This document shows, piece by piece, positions 1-8,210 of a DNA stretch of 64,000 nt. The stretch is from Roseobacter sp. GTDB taxonomy: Bacteria; Pseudomonadota; Alphaproteobacteria; Rhodobacterales; Rhodobacteraceae. A program made the position numbers and the translations under genes. Numbering within the stretch: position 1 is the stretch's first letter; every line of letters begins with the position of its first letter. Location of the stretch: assembly GCA_002731875.1 (NCBI GenBank), contig PCCY01000030.1:1-64000 (forward strand), given 5' to 3'. The notes beneath the pieces are model-generated. The model worked only from the letters and a program-made list of their open reading frames with translations. It was not told where the DNA came from and made no database searches.

Positions 1-326
1 CTAGCGCCCCATCACCGCATCGCTGCGCCTCCGGTGAGGGGCGTTCTACGGTTTGTTACATATACCCGCAACCCCTTTTTTCACTTTCTAAAGGTTTTTT
101 CTCGATTTCGCGATTTGCAGGTATAGATTTCCCTGTCCGGCTGAAAATTCGGGCAATTTTTAGCCTATGATACCCCTACATCATTACCGAGCGATCCGTT
201 TTCCCCTCAGAAATCGGTCCGTAATCCGAATCCCGCCCCGCTCTCAGCTATCGTGAGCAAGCGCTCGGGACGAAAATGGAATCATCATTTGGTTTTTCCG
301 GCATCAAGGGGTTGGATGAAGGCGAG
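1..326. other. Intergenic stretch without a gene, with one imperfect stem-loop
   Basis: No convincing coding region is visible in the first 326 bases. Bases 5-17 and 32-43 form an imperfect inverted repeat (CGCCCC-A-TCACCG against CGGTGAGGGGCG) that could be the tail of a gene lying outside the window, but no T-run follows it. The rest is AT-richer than the surrounding genes and shows no clear promoter or RNA gene. Confidence 0.5.
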
Positions 327-941
327 TCACCGATGCCTGTCAAGAAATGCAGCTTTCTCTGCCGGGCTGGGGGTCGTGCCCGCAAAGACCTCGACGTAGT
401 GGCATCCTGCTATCGCACGTTTCCACCGTGGTTCCGAAATGTGCATCGAATAATAGCCGGTCTGGGTCAGAATTACCGTCAAAGCCCGGTAATGGGCCGA
501 CTCACCTTTCACACCGAAGCGTTCGAAAACCTCGGTCACGGCCGAGAGGCGATTTTGATCGGTTGTGTCTACCAACTGTTGCAGCCCGTCATCGCCTCGC
601 GCCCAATTGCGAATTGCCAAATCTAATGGGGCATCGAAAAGATCGGTGTTGATCCAACAATCAATCAGATTGAACAATGCGCCGCAGAGGCTTTGCGCAG
701 GAGCGGCACAACGATCAAGGATGATACCTGTATTTCGTGACTGCCAGATGTCGATGATCGCGTCGTGCAGATCGGCAAGATCGGTAAAGTGCCAATAAAA
801 TCCGGTGCGGGTCAGGTTAAGTTTTCTCGCCAACGCCATGATTTTCACAGCCTCGATCCCATCGTTCACGAAAACTTCATAGGCAGCGTCAAGCCAGACC
901 TCTCGGGTGGCACGTGTGCGGGCGGGCAAATCATTATCCAT
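327..941 (-). CDS. TetR/AcrR family transcriptional regulator
   Basis: A 204-residue protein with the TetR layout. The N-terminal helix-turn-helix covers about residues 8-55, with a recognition helix around LNLTRTGFYWHF, followed by an all-helical ligand-binding domain that gives no clue to the ligand. The ATG at 941 is chosen over a GTG one codon earlier because AGGA lies about 8 bases upstream of it. The gene diverges from the iron-sulfur flavoprotein gene at 1031, and a TTGACA-N4-TGTCAA palindrome lies between them, so it probably represses that gene and itself. The ligand may be the flavoenzyme's substrate, which is inference. Confidence 0.85.
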   Translation of the reverse strand: MDNDLPARTRATREVWLDAAYEVFVNDGIEAVKIMALARKLNLTRTGFYWHFTDLADLHDAIIDIWQSRNTGIILDRCAAPAQSLCGALFNLIDCWINTDLFDAPLDLAIRNWARGDDGLQQLVDTTDQNRLSAVTEVFERFGVKGESAHYRALTVILTQTGYYSMHISEPRWKRAIAGCHYVEVFAGTTPSPAEKAAFLDRHR

Positions 942-959
942 CACGAGATCCTAAATAAC

Positions 960-975
960 TTGACAGGTATGTCAA
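960..975. promoter_or_regulatory. Perfect 16-base palindrome in the divergent promoter region, likely TetR operator
   Basis: TTGACA-GGTA-TGTCAA is a perfect inverted repeat with 6-base arms. It lies between the divergent TetR gene (start 941) and the flavoprotein gene (start 1031). The arms also match the -35 consensus, so a bound dimer could block both promoters. Assignment to the adjacent TetR protein is by position only. Confidence 0.55.
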
Positions 976-1030
976 TTGCGCCAAAGCATGGCACATCACC
1001 TTCCACGGCACACATCCAAGGGAACACGCT

Positions 1031-3076
1031 ATGTCTACTGATCCACTGTTGCAGCCCTACCAGCTTAAACACCTTAAGCTTCGAAATCGGATCATGACGA
1101 CAAGCCACGAGCCGGCGTATCCCGAGGACGGTATGCCCAAGGAACGCTATGCCGCTTATCACGCGGAAAGAGCCAAGGCCGGCGTCGCATTGGCAATGAC
1201 CGCAGGGTCGGCGGCGGTCAGCAAAGACAGCCCACCCGTCTTCAACAACATCCTGGCCTATAAGGATGAAGTTGTCCCGTGGATCCAAAACCTCACGGAT
1301 GCGGTGCATGAACACGGCTGTGCTGCGATGATACAGTTAACCCACCTGGGGCGTCGGACAACCTGGAACAAGGGCGATTGGCTGCCATCAGTGTCATCTT
1401 CAAAACACCGCGAACCCGCGCATCATGCCTTTCCAAAGCTGATCGAAGACTGGGATATCGAAAGGATCATAAGCGATTTCGCAGATGCCGCCGAACGGAT
1501 GCAGGCGGGTGGCATGGACGGAATCGAATTGCAGGTGTATGGCCATTTGCTTGACCAGTTCTGGTCTCCGCTGACAAATGACCTGACAGGGCCGTACGGC
1601 GCGGATACCCTGGAAAACCGTATGCGCTTTCCGATGGATGTAATTGATGCGATCCGCAGACGCGTCGGGACCGAGTTTATCGTTGGCTTGCGCTATACAG
1701 CAGATGAGGCGCAAAAAGGCGGCATTACGGCCGAGGAAGGGCTGGAGATTTCCAAGCGTCTTGCGGCGACGGGCAAGATAGACTTTCTGAATGTCATCAA
1801 GGGGCGCATCCACACTGATCCCGCTATGACCGACGTGATCCCCGTTCAGGGTATGAAAAGCGCGCCGCATCTTGATTTTGCCGGGGCAGTCCGCAAGGCG
1901 ACGGGGATGCCGACGTTCCATGCCGCACGCATTCCTGATGTTGCGACTGCACGTCATGCTGTGCAGGCTGGCCTGTTGGACATGGTCGGGATGACACGCG
2001 CCCATATGGCGGACCCGCATATCGTTCGAAAGATCATCGAAGGCCGAGAGGAAGACATAAGGCCATGTGTTGGCGCCACCTATTGTCTGGACCGGATATA
2101 TCAGGCCGGTGACGCCCTATGTATACATAACGCTGCCACGGGACGTGAACTGACGATGCCGCATGAAATCACTCCGGCAGCATCCAAAAGGACGGTTGTG
2201 ATCGTCGGGGCCGGCCCCGCAGGGCTCGAGGCTGCGCGCGTCGCTGCCGAACGCGGCCACACGGTTACCGTTTTTGAAGCTGCCGCAGACCCTGGCGGTC
2301 AGATAAGATTGACGGCACAGTCGCCACGACGCCGCGAAATGATTGGGATTATCGACTGGCGAATGACGCAGTGTGCTGCACGGAATGTGACATTCCATTT
2401 CAACACCTGGGCCGAGGCCGAACATGTCACCGCGCTGAACCCTGATGTCGTCATCATCGCGACGGGCGGCGTGCCCAACACCGAGCTGTTTGAACAGCAT
2501 CAAGAACAAAAGCATGTCATTACGTCGTGGGATATCATATCGGGTGATGTCAAACCCGCAGGCAAAATACTGATTTATGATGAAAGCGGTGACCACCCTG
2601 CCCTGCAAGCCGCGGAACTGGCCGCCAGCGCCGGGTCGCGGGTCGAGATCATGACCCCCGATCGTACGTTTTCGCCTGACGTTATGGCGATGAACCTGGT
2701 CCCCTACATGCGTGCGCTTCAGGATAAGGACGTGACCTTTACCGTCACGCGGCGTTTGACCGGGGTCGAACGCAAAGGCAACCAGCTGACTGCGACCATC
2801 GGCACCGATTACAGCGATCATACCTACGAGGTGATCGTAGACCAGGTTGTGGTGAATTATGGCACCATGCCGTTGGACGATCTGTATTTCGCGCTAAAGC
2901 CTTTGTCATCGAATGGCGGCGCAATCGACTACGACAGACTGATAGACGGCGTCCCTCAGGATAGCGTGCGCAACAATGGCGGCGGTTTCCAGTTGTTCCG
3001 CATCGGCGATGCAGTGTCGGCACGAAACACCCATGCAGCGATCTACGATGCGCTAAGGCTGATGAAAGACATATGA
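1031..3076 (+). CDS. Old-yellow-enzyme/TMADH-type iron-sulfur flavoprotein, probable amine N-demethylase
   Basis: A 681-residue protein with an FMN-binding TIM barrel (about 1-340), an Fe-S cluster loop (346-364) and a pyridine-nucleotide-disulfide domain starting with VVIVGAGPAGLEAA near 389. This is the layout of trimethylamine dehydrogenase, 2,4-dienoyl-CoA reductase and DgcA/N-methylproline demethylase-like enzymes. The YGHLLDQF segment resembles, from memory, the amine N-demethylase branch. The cluster loop has Cys at 346, 352 and 364, but the expected second ligand is Ala349 (CVGATYC). SD AAGGGA precedes the ATG. It diverges from the TetR gene at 327-941, which likely controls it. The substrate is not determined; a methylated amine or betaine is the best guess. 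Confidence 0.8.
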   Translation: MSTDPLLQPYQLKHLKLRNRIMTTSHEPAYPEDGMPKERYAAYHAERAKAGVALAMTAGSAAVSKDSPPVFNNILAYKDEVVPWIQNLTDAVHEHGCAAMIQLTHLGRRTTWNKGDWLPSVSSSKHREPAHHAFPKLIEDWDIERIISDFADAAERMQAGGMDGIELQVYGHLLDQFWSPLTNDLTGPYGADTLENRMRFPMDVIDAIRRRVGTEFIVGLRYTADEAQKGGITAEEGLEISKRLAATGKIDFLNVIKGRIHTDPAMTDVIPVQGMKSAPHLDFAGAVRKATGMPTFHAARIPDVATARHAVQAGLLDMVGMTRAHMADPHIVRKIIEGREEDIRPCVGATYCLDRIYQAGDALCIHNAATGRELTMPHEITPAASKRTVVIVGAGPAGLEAARVAAERGHTVTVFEAAADPGGQIRLTAQSPRRREMIGIIDWRMTQCAARNVTFHFNTWAEAEHVTALNPDVVIIATGGVPNTELFEQHQEQKHVITSWDIISGDVKPAGKILIYDESGDHPALQAAELAASAGSRVEIMTPDRTFSPDVMAMNLVPYMRALQDKDVTFTVTRRLTGVERKGNQLTATIGTDYSDHTYEVIVDQVVVNYGTMPLDDLYFALKPLSSNGGAIDYDRLIDGVPQDSVRNNGGGFQLFRIGDAVSARNTHAAIYDALRLMKDI

Positions 3077-3136
3077 TCCAGCCGACGACAGCCCGACGTT
3101 GGGTTGATCGATATCCCAGGACAACGCCTGCCGGGA

Positions 3137-5485
3137 TCAAGAGTTGTCAGAGGAACGTTTCATCGCGGCGGCCAACATCGCACCTAAAGCTCCATGATTT
3201 TCGGATGACGCGGCCGGCCTGATCTTGCCGTCAGGTTTGCGGGTCGGCTTTTTACTATGATCTTTGGTAAGTCGACCTTTGTCAGTGGCACCTTTCTTGT
3301 GATCCGGTACCCGCGTTGCTGGGCTATCCTTGCGCATGCTCAGCCCGATACGGTTACGCGGCACATCAATTTCCGTGACACGTACACGCACGATGTCGCC
3401 AGCTTTAACAATCTCGTGCGGATCTTTTACAAAGCGATCCGCCAACTGGCTGACGTGCACCAACCCGTCTTGGTGGACACCGATATCAACAAAGGCCCCG
3501 AACGCCGCGACATTGGTCACTGTCCCCTCAAGGGACATACCGGGCTTGAGATCGGCAATACTGTCTACGCCTTCGGCAAAACTGGCTGTCTTGAATGTAG
3601 GGCGAGGATCGCGACCGGGCTTTTCCAATTCGTTGAAAATATCCTGCACAGTCGGCAAACCAAAGTTGTCATCGACAAATTGTTCGGCACGCAAGCCCGA
3701 AAGTGCACTGCTATCGCCCATTATTGATCGGATATCGCGACCGCAAGCCTGCACGATCTTTCGCGCGACGCCATAAGCTTCGGGATGAACCGATGACGCA
3801 TCCAACGGTTCAGTGCCATCGGTAATTCGCAAGAACCCGGCACTTTGCTCAAAGGCTTTTGGCCCCAGTCCCGGAACCTTGAGCAAGGCTTTACGGGTGG
3901 CAAATGCACCGTTTATATCACGATGTGAAACGATGGCTTGGGCAAGCGACGGCCCCAGCCCTGCAACATGCGACAACAAAGGGGCCGACGCCATATTCAG
4001 GTCAACGCCCACTGCATTCACCGCATCCTCAACCACCGCCTCAAGAGACCGTGCAAGCGCGCGCTGATCAACATCGTGTTGATACTGGCCAACACCGATC
4101 GCCTGCGGTTCGATCTTTACCAATTCCGCCAGCGGATCCTGTAGCCGTCGCGCAATCGAAACCGCGCCGCGCAGGGCAACATCGACGTCGGGGAACTCCT
4201 TGGAGGCTAGCTCTGACGCTGAATACACCGAAGCACCCGCTTCTGAAACGATGACTGGCGTCGGCCGGGCCCGCCCCTCGGGAAGGTTTTTCAACACATC
4301 CGCCACCAGCCGTTCGGATTCACGGCTTGCCGTGCCGTTACCGATGGCGATCAGCGCAACATTATATCGTTCGATCAACTGCGACAGCTTTTCTGCCGCG
4401 CCGCGCAGATCATTACGGGGTTGAAAGGGGTAGATGGTCGCGGTGTCTAGCAGCTTGCCGGTTTCATCAACCACCGCGATCTTACACCCGGTCCGGATAC
4501 CGGGATCCAGGCCAAGTGTAGCCCGTGCGCCTGCTGGCGCAGCCAAGAGCAAGTCGCGAAGGTTTCTTGCAAACACATCGATCGCATTACTATGGGCACG
4601 GTGTCGCAGATCCGTCATCAGGTCGACGAACATCGACAAGCCAAGCTTCATATTCCAGGCCCACGCAGCGACACCGCGCAACCACTCATCACCGGGTCCA
4701 TCACCTTTAATTCCGACTTCGCTTGCGACAATGCCGATAACACGTGCTACGCCGGCCTCGGGCTCGGGGGCTATGTTAATCGTGACAATGTCTTCTTTTG
4801 CAGCACGCAGAATAGCGAGTGCTCGGTGCGGCGCTATCGTGGCCCATTTCTCGCTATGATCGAAGTAATCCGAGAACTTGACGCCGCTCTCCTCCTTCCC
4901 CGCTATAATCCGCGATGTTATCACCGCGTCTTGCTGCATGACCTGCCGCAGACGCCCCAAAAGTCCAGCGTTTTCGCTGAGCTCTTCGACCAGTATATCC
5001 CGCGCTCCGTTCAGCGCTTCCTTTACGGTCTCCACCGATCCTGACAGGTATGCTTGGGCCAAAACCGCAGGGTCTGCGCGGCGGTCCCCGAGAATACTGC
5101 GCAACAGCGGATCAAGCCCATTCTCACGCGCAATCATCGCTTTGGTGCGGCGTTTGGGTTTATACGGCAGATAGAGGTCTTCCAGGACCGACTTGGTACC
5201 GGCTTTCTCAATAGCCTTGGCCAACGCTTCCGTCAGCTTCCCCTGTGACCGGATTTCCCCGAGAATACTCGCGCGGCGTTTTTCGAGGTCGCGTAGATAG
5301 TCCAACCGCTCGGCAAGTTTGCGCAACTGGGTATCGTCCAGCCCACCTGTCGCTTCCTTGCGGTAGCGCGCGACGAAAGGCACCGTGTCGCCCTTGTCCA
5401 ATAACGCAACCGTTGCATGAACCTGCTCCGTTTGAGCACCAATATCGGTGGCAATTGTACGGGCGATACGTTCCGCGACTGACAT
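3137..5485 (-). CDS. tex: Tex family RNA-binding transcription accessory protein
   Basis: A 782-residue Tex protein: N-terminal helical region, YqgF/RNase H-like fold in the middle, helix-hairpin-helix motifs (LLKVPGLGPKAFEQ), and an S1 RNA-binding domain at about 646-718 followed by a basic Lys/Arg-rich tail of some 60 residues. Tex binds nucleic acid and is thought to influence transcription and RNA turnover. The ATG at 5485 (MSVAERIART) is chosen because GAAGGAG lies 7 bases upstream; the longer open frame to 5572 has no such signal. The gene converges on the flavoprotein gene with a 60-base gap. Tex is usually chromosomal, so finding it near repABC is notable. Confidence 0.93.
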   Translation of the reverse strand: MSVAERIARTIATDIGAQTEQVHATVALLDKGDTVPFVARYRKEATGGLDDTQLRKLAERLDYLRDLEKRRASILGEIRSQGKLTEALAKAIEKAGTKSVLEDLYLPYKPKRRTKAMIARENGLDPLLRSILGDRRADPAVLAQAYLSGSVETVKEALNGARDILVEELSENAGLLGRLRQVMQQDAVITSRIIAGKEESGVKFSDYFDHSEKWATIAPHRALAILRAAKEDIVTINIAPEPEAGVARVIGIVASEVGIKGDGPGDEWLRGVAAWAWNMKLGLSMFVDLMTDLRHRAHSNAIDVFARNLRDLLLAAPAGARATLGLDPGIRTGCKIAVVDETGKLLDTATIYPFQPRNDLRGAAEKLSQLIERYNVALIAIGNGTASRESERLVADVLKNLPEGRARPTPVIVSEAGASVYSASELASKEFPDVDVALRGAVSIARRLQDPLAELVKIEPQAIGVGQYQHDVDQRALARSLEAVVEDAVNAVGVDLNMASAPLLSHVAGLGPSLAQAIVSHRDINGAFATRKALLKVPGLGPKAFEQSAGFLRITDGTEPLDASSVHPEAYGVARKIVQACGRDIRSIMGDSSALSGLRAEQFVDDNFGLPTVQDIFNELEKPGRDPRPTFKTASFAEGVDSIADLKPGMSLEGTVTNVAAFGAFVDIGVHQDGLVHVSQLADRFVKDPHEIVKAGDIVRVRVTEIDVPRNRIGLSMRKDSPATRVPDHKKGATDKGRLTKDHSKKPTRKPDGKIRPAASSENHGALGAMLAAAMKRSSDNS

Positions 5486-5632
5486 GGCAGGCTCCTTCAG
5501 GTGATAGGATCGCTGTGATAGCGCCGTGCGCGACCGCCGCCAAGCCGTGATCGTCAGCAACCTGCACGACAAGAGTTGGCGAAGCGCACCTTCGCCCCGT
5601 TATCCGCGATCACCTCGGACTGCCTGACACGG

Positions 5633-6319
5633 TTATTCGGATTTTTGGTGCGGCTCATATCCGATGACGACGGCACCCAGAACCATATCGACGACACGCT
5701 GCCGAATTCTTCTTTGGCCCGGTTCACTATATAAAGAGTCCCCGAACGACGCAGAAAATGTTGCACGGTTCGATACATTGTAAAAGCTCGCCGAGCTGGT
5801 CATCCAATGCAACTCCAGTGGGTCAGCGTCTTTTCTAAGAACACCGTCCGCGATACCACGTCGGCACACATCGGTCAGCTTATCGATGATTGCCTTGTTA
5901 AGACGGGGGATTATATTTGATTTCTTGACATACTCCGCGTTGTGAATGTTCTCGATCATCACCAGCCGGATGAACTGAGGATTATTGACATGCGAGTCAA
6001 ACGTAGCCTCTGTCAGACGCTTTAACGCGGGTACGGGGTCTAGGCTGGTGACATCAAGCGCCTTTTCGCTTTCGCGCAGCGACGAATAAACCCGTTCCAG
6101 AACCCGCATATACAAACCCTCTTTGCCCTCAAAGTAGTAATATATCATGCGCTTGGAGGTGGATGTTCTCTGAGCGATCACGTTGATGTTGGCACCCGCA
6201 AGCCCGTGCGCTGCAAATTCTTCTGTAGCGATGGTCAGAATGTTCTCCTGAACAGCTTCAGGATCTTTCTTCCACGAGGTTTTTCTTGTTGTCCCTGCGC
6301 TGTCGCCGCCTGCACCCAT
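5633..6319 (-). CDS. TetR/AcrR family regulator of the adjacent tct/shikimate operon
   Basis: A 228-residue TetR protein with the HTH at about residues 15-65 (recognition region TSTSKRMIYYYFEGKEGLY) and a C-terminal ligand-binding domain. The ATG at 6319 is preferred; an upstream frame extension to 6388 would run into the operator-like repeats, and AGAGG precedes the chosen start. It diverges from tctC at 6487, and two boxes sharing AACC-N4-GGTACAT sit 30 bases apart in the gap. The likely role is repression of the transporter and dehydrogenase genes until quinate, shikimate or a related acid is present. The ligand is inferred from neighbours. Confidence 0.85.
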   Translation of the reverse strand: MGAGGDSAGTTRKTSWKKDPEAVQENILTIATEEFAAHGLAGANINVIAQRTSTSKRMIYYYFEGKEGLYMRVLERVYSSLRESEKALDVTSLDPVPALKRLTEATFDSHVNNPQFIRLVMIENIHNAEYVKKSNIIPRLNKAIIDKLTDVCRRGIADGVLRKDADPLELHWMTSSASFYNVSNRATFSASFGDSLYSEPGQRRIRQRVVDMVLGAVVIGYEPHQKSE

Positions 6320-6370
6320 GGCTGCTTTTCCCTCTGCCGATAACGTGATTCCACCGACGAATAACACGAA

Positions 6371-6418
6371 TTTAACCTGTGGGTACATTCATATTGACAA
6401 ATTAACCGCGAGGTACAT
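6371..6418. promoter_or_regulatory. Two operator-like boxes 30 bases apart plus tct promoter
   Basis: Positions 6371-6388 and 6401-6418 both read (T/A)TTAACC-N4-GGTACAT and are exactly 30 bases (three helical turns) apart. TTGACA at 6394-6399 followed 17 bases later by ATAAAT at 6417-6422 is a candidate promoter for tctC, and the second box fills its spacer. Binding of the divergent TetR protein there would block transcription. Confidence 0.55.
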
Positions 6419-6486
6419 AAATGCACTCAAGACTGACGATGCGAGGAGCGAATCGCCAGTTGAACTAAGATATAGGGAGGACAGAC

Positions 6487-7485
6487 ATGTCTCGTAGATT
6501 GATAGGCGCGTTCATTGCCTTGGGGCTCAGCGCAACGGTTTCACTTGCTCAGGAATATCCAACCAAGGAAATTCAGGGCATCATTCAATGGGGTGCCGGG
6601 GGATCAACCGACACTGTCATGCGATCCGTCACGCCACATGCCGAAGATGTATTAAGCGGTACGATCGTCATGCAAAACATGACAGGCGCGGTCGGCGCGA
6701 TTGCGCTGAACTATGTAGCGGCGGCCAAGGCGGACGGCTATACCCTGCTCATGGGTGCAGAAAACCCGCTGCTGTATAAAGTCATGGGTCTGGGCGACAA
6801 GGATTACTCCGAGTTTGTTCCGATCAATATCCTGGCACGAGGAACGCCGATCCTTGTTGCCAATAACGATGCCCCGTTTGACGACTATGCCGGTATGCTG
6901 GATTTTATCGCAAAAAACCCCGGTGAACTACGGTTTGGAGCGACTGGCCCGGGCGGTTTACCGTCGGTAATTACCGCGATGATGAACACTGTCGAAGGCG
7001 ATCTGGACGTGATCGCGGTACCTTATGACGGGGACGGACCCGCATTGACCGCGCTGCAAAGCGGGGCGATCGACGTAATGCCCGCCGTCCTGGGTGCCTC
7101 GATCGAAAGCATCCGTGCAGGGGCGATAAAGCCCATCGCGATCTTCGACGTCAAACAGAACGAGAAGCTTCCCGAGGTGCCATTGGTCACAGCGTATAAC
7201 GAAGACTACAAAACCTATCTGCCATGGGGGCCGTTTTTCGGTGTATTTGCGCCAAAGGGCACCCCCGACGCCGTTGTGGCTAAGCTGAGCGACGCGTATG
7301 CCCAAGCCGCCAAAAGCCCCGATTTCATTGAACTCATGGACAATCGCGGTTTCACAATGATGGGAATTTCCGGCGCTGAAGCGACAGAATTTTTGTCGAA
7401 GTGGCAGCAAGGTACCGCGTGGTTGTTGCAAGACGCGGGACTGACCAAAGCCTCTCCGGAGGATTTCGGCATCAAACGTCCCTAA
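6487..7485 (+). CDS. tctC: TctC/Bug-family tripartite tricarboxylate transporter solute-binding protein
   Basis: A 332-residue periplasmic binding protein of the TctC (Bug) family. The signal peptide covers residues 1-21, ending SLAQ. The family's early YPTKEIQGIIQWGAGGSTD loop and the later GAGAVGAIALNYVAAAKADGYT-like region are present. SD GGGAGGA lies upstream of the ATG. It captures the substrate for the membrane permeases TctB and TctA encoded next. Family members usually bind carboxylates; with the downstream dehydrogenase and dehydratase, quinate, shikimate or dehydroshikimate are the likely ligands (inference). It is first in a five-gene operon. Confidence 0.92.
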   Translation: MSRRLIGAFIALGLSATVSLAQEYPTKEIQGIIQWGAGGSTDTVMRSVTPHAEDVLSGTIVMQNMTGAVGAIALNYVAAAKADGYTLLMGAENPLLYKVMGLGDKDYSEFVPINILARGTPILVANNDAPFDDYAGMLDFIAKNPGELRFGATGPGGLPSVITAMMNTVEGDLDVIAVPYDGDGPALTALQSGAIDVMPAVLGASIESIRAGAIKPIAIFDVKQNEKLPEVPLVTAYNEDYKTYLPWGPFFGVFAPKGTPDAVVAKLSDAYAQAAKSPDFIELMDNRGFTMMGISGAEATEFLSKWQQGTAWLLQDAGLTKASPEDFGIKRP

Positions 7486-7637
7486 ACGTCGGCACCACTG
7501 GTTTTCACGAGTGATACTGACGAAGCCGCTGGCCTTCGTGCCAGCGCACCTTGGCGCCGCCCGCGCCGATAGGCAGGGCGGCGCTTTGCGTTCCGGGACA
7601 AGGAGCCCGGTTGACCGAACACAGGGAGGAAAGCAGA

Positions 7638-8210
7638 ATGGATACCGACTTTAGAGGTGATCGTGACCATCATGATGGCACATCCGATGCAACACCCGGG
7701 GGATACCCCCAAAAGCGTCGACCCGGGGAATTGGGATTTGCCGCGTTCCTGAGCGGTGCCAGCCTCTTCCTGCTGTACAGCGCTTATGGAATATCCGGAT
7801 TTGAATCGCTCTCCGCCCCCGGGGCGGTGCCAATGGCCACGACGTTGGTCATGGCGGTTACCGCGCTACTGATCACCCTACGCACCGCACAACAGCAAAG
7901 GGTCACATCGGAAACCTTGGCGAAAGACATATTGCCAGGGACCGTAGTCATGTTTATCGGGTTTCTCACGGTCTTCGGGGTGTTGCTACAGCCCCTTGGG
8001 TTCGTTTTGACGGCAGCGCTGTTCCTGCTGGTGTCCATCAAGGTTTTGGCGCGCAAAAGCTGGGTCTATACCGTTGGTGTTACAATCGCATCGCTCGCCA
8101 TTATCTGGTTGATCTTCCGGGTAGTGTTCACGGTTCTTCTGCCAGCCGGTATCCTACCCGAAGCCGAATTCATCCAGTTGTTCCGCAATCTTGTTTCTGG
8201 GGCGGCATGA
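7638..8210 (+). CDS. tctB: TctB-family small permease subunit
   Basis: A 190-residue membrane protein with a hydrophilic N-terminus of about 40 residues and four hydrophobic segments (around LGFAAFLSGASLFLLYSA, the VTALLITL region, VVMFIGFLTVFGVLL and the C-terminal VGVTIASLAIIWLIF), as expected for TctB. The ATG at 7638 is chosen because GGGAGGA sits just upstream; the open frame starting at 7551 has no comparable signal. The stop overlaps the tctA start in an ATGA. It forms the membrane complex with TctA. Confidence 0.88.
   Translation: MDTDFRGDRDHHDGTSDATPGGYPQKRRPGELGFAAFLSGASLFLLYSAYGISGFESLSAPGAVPMATTLVMAVTALLITLRTAQQQRVTSETLAKDILPGTVVMFIGFLTVFGVLLQPLGFVLTAALFLLVSIKVLARKSWVYTVGVTIASLAIIWLIFRVVFTVLLPAGILPEAEFIQLFRNLVSGAA

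Noticed and set aside
2117-2821. Minus-strand frame of 234 codons
   Set aside because: Antisense to the flavoprotein gene, without SD or family features; it mirrors the real frame.
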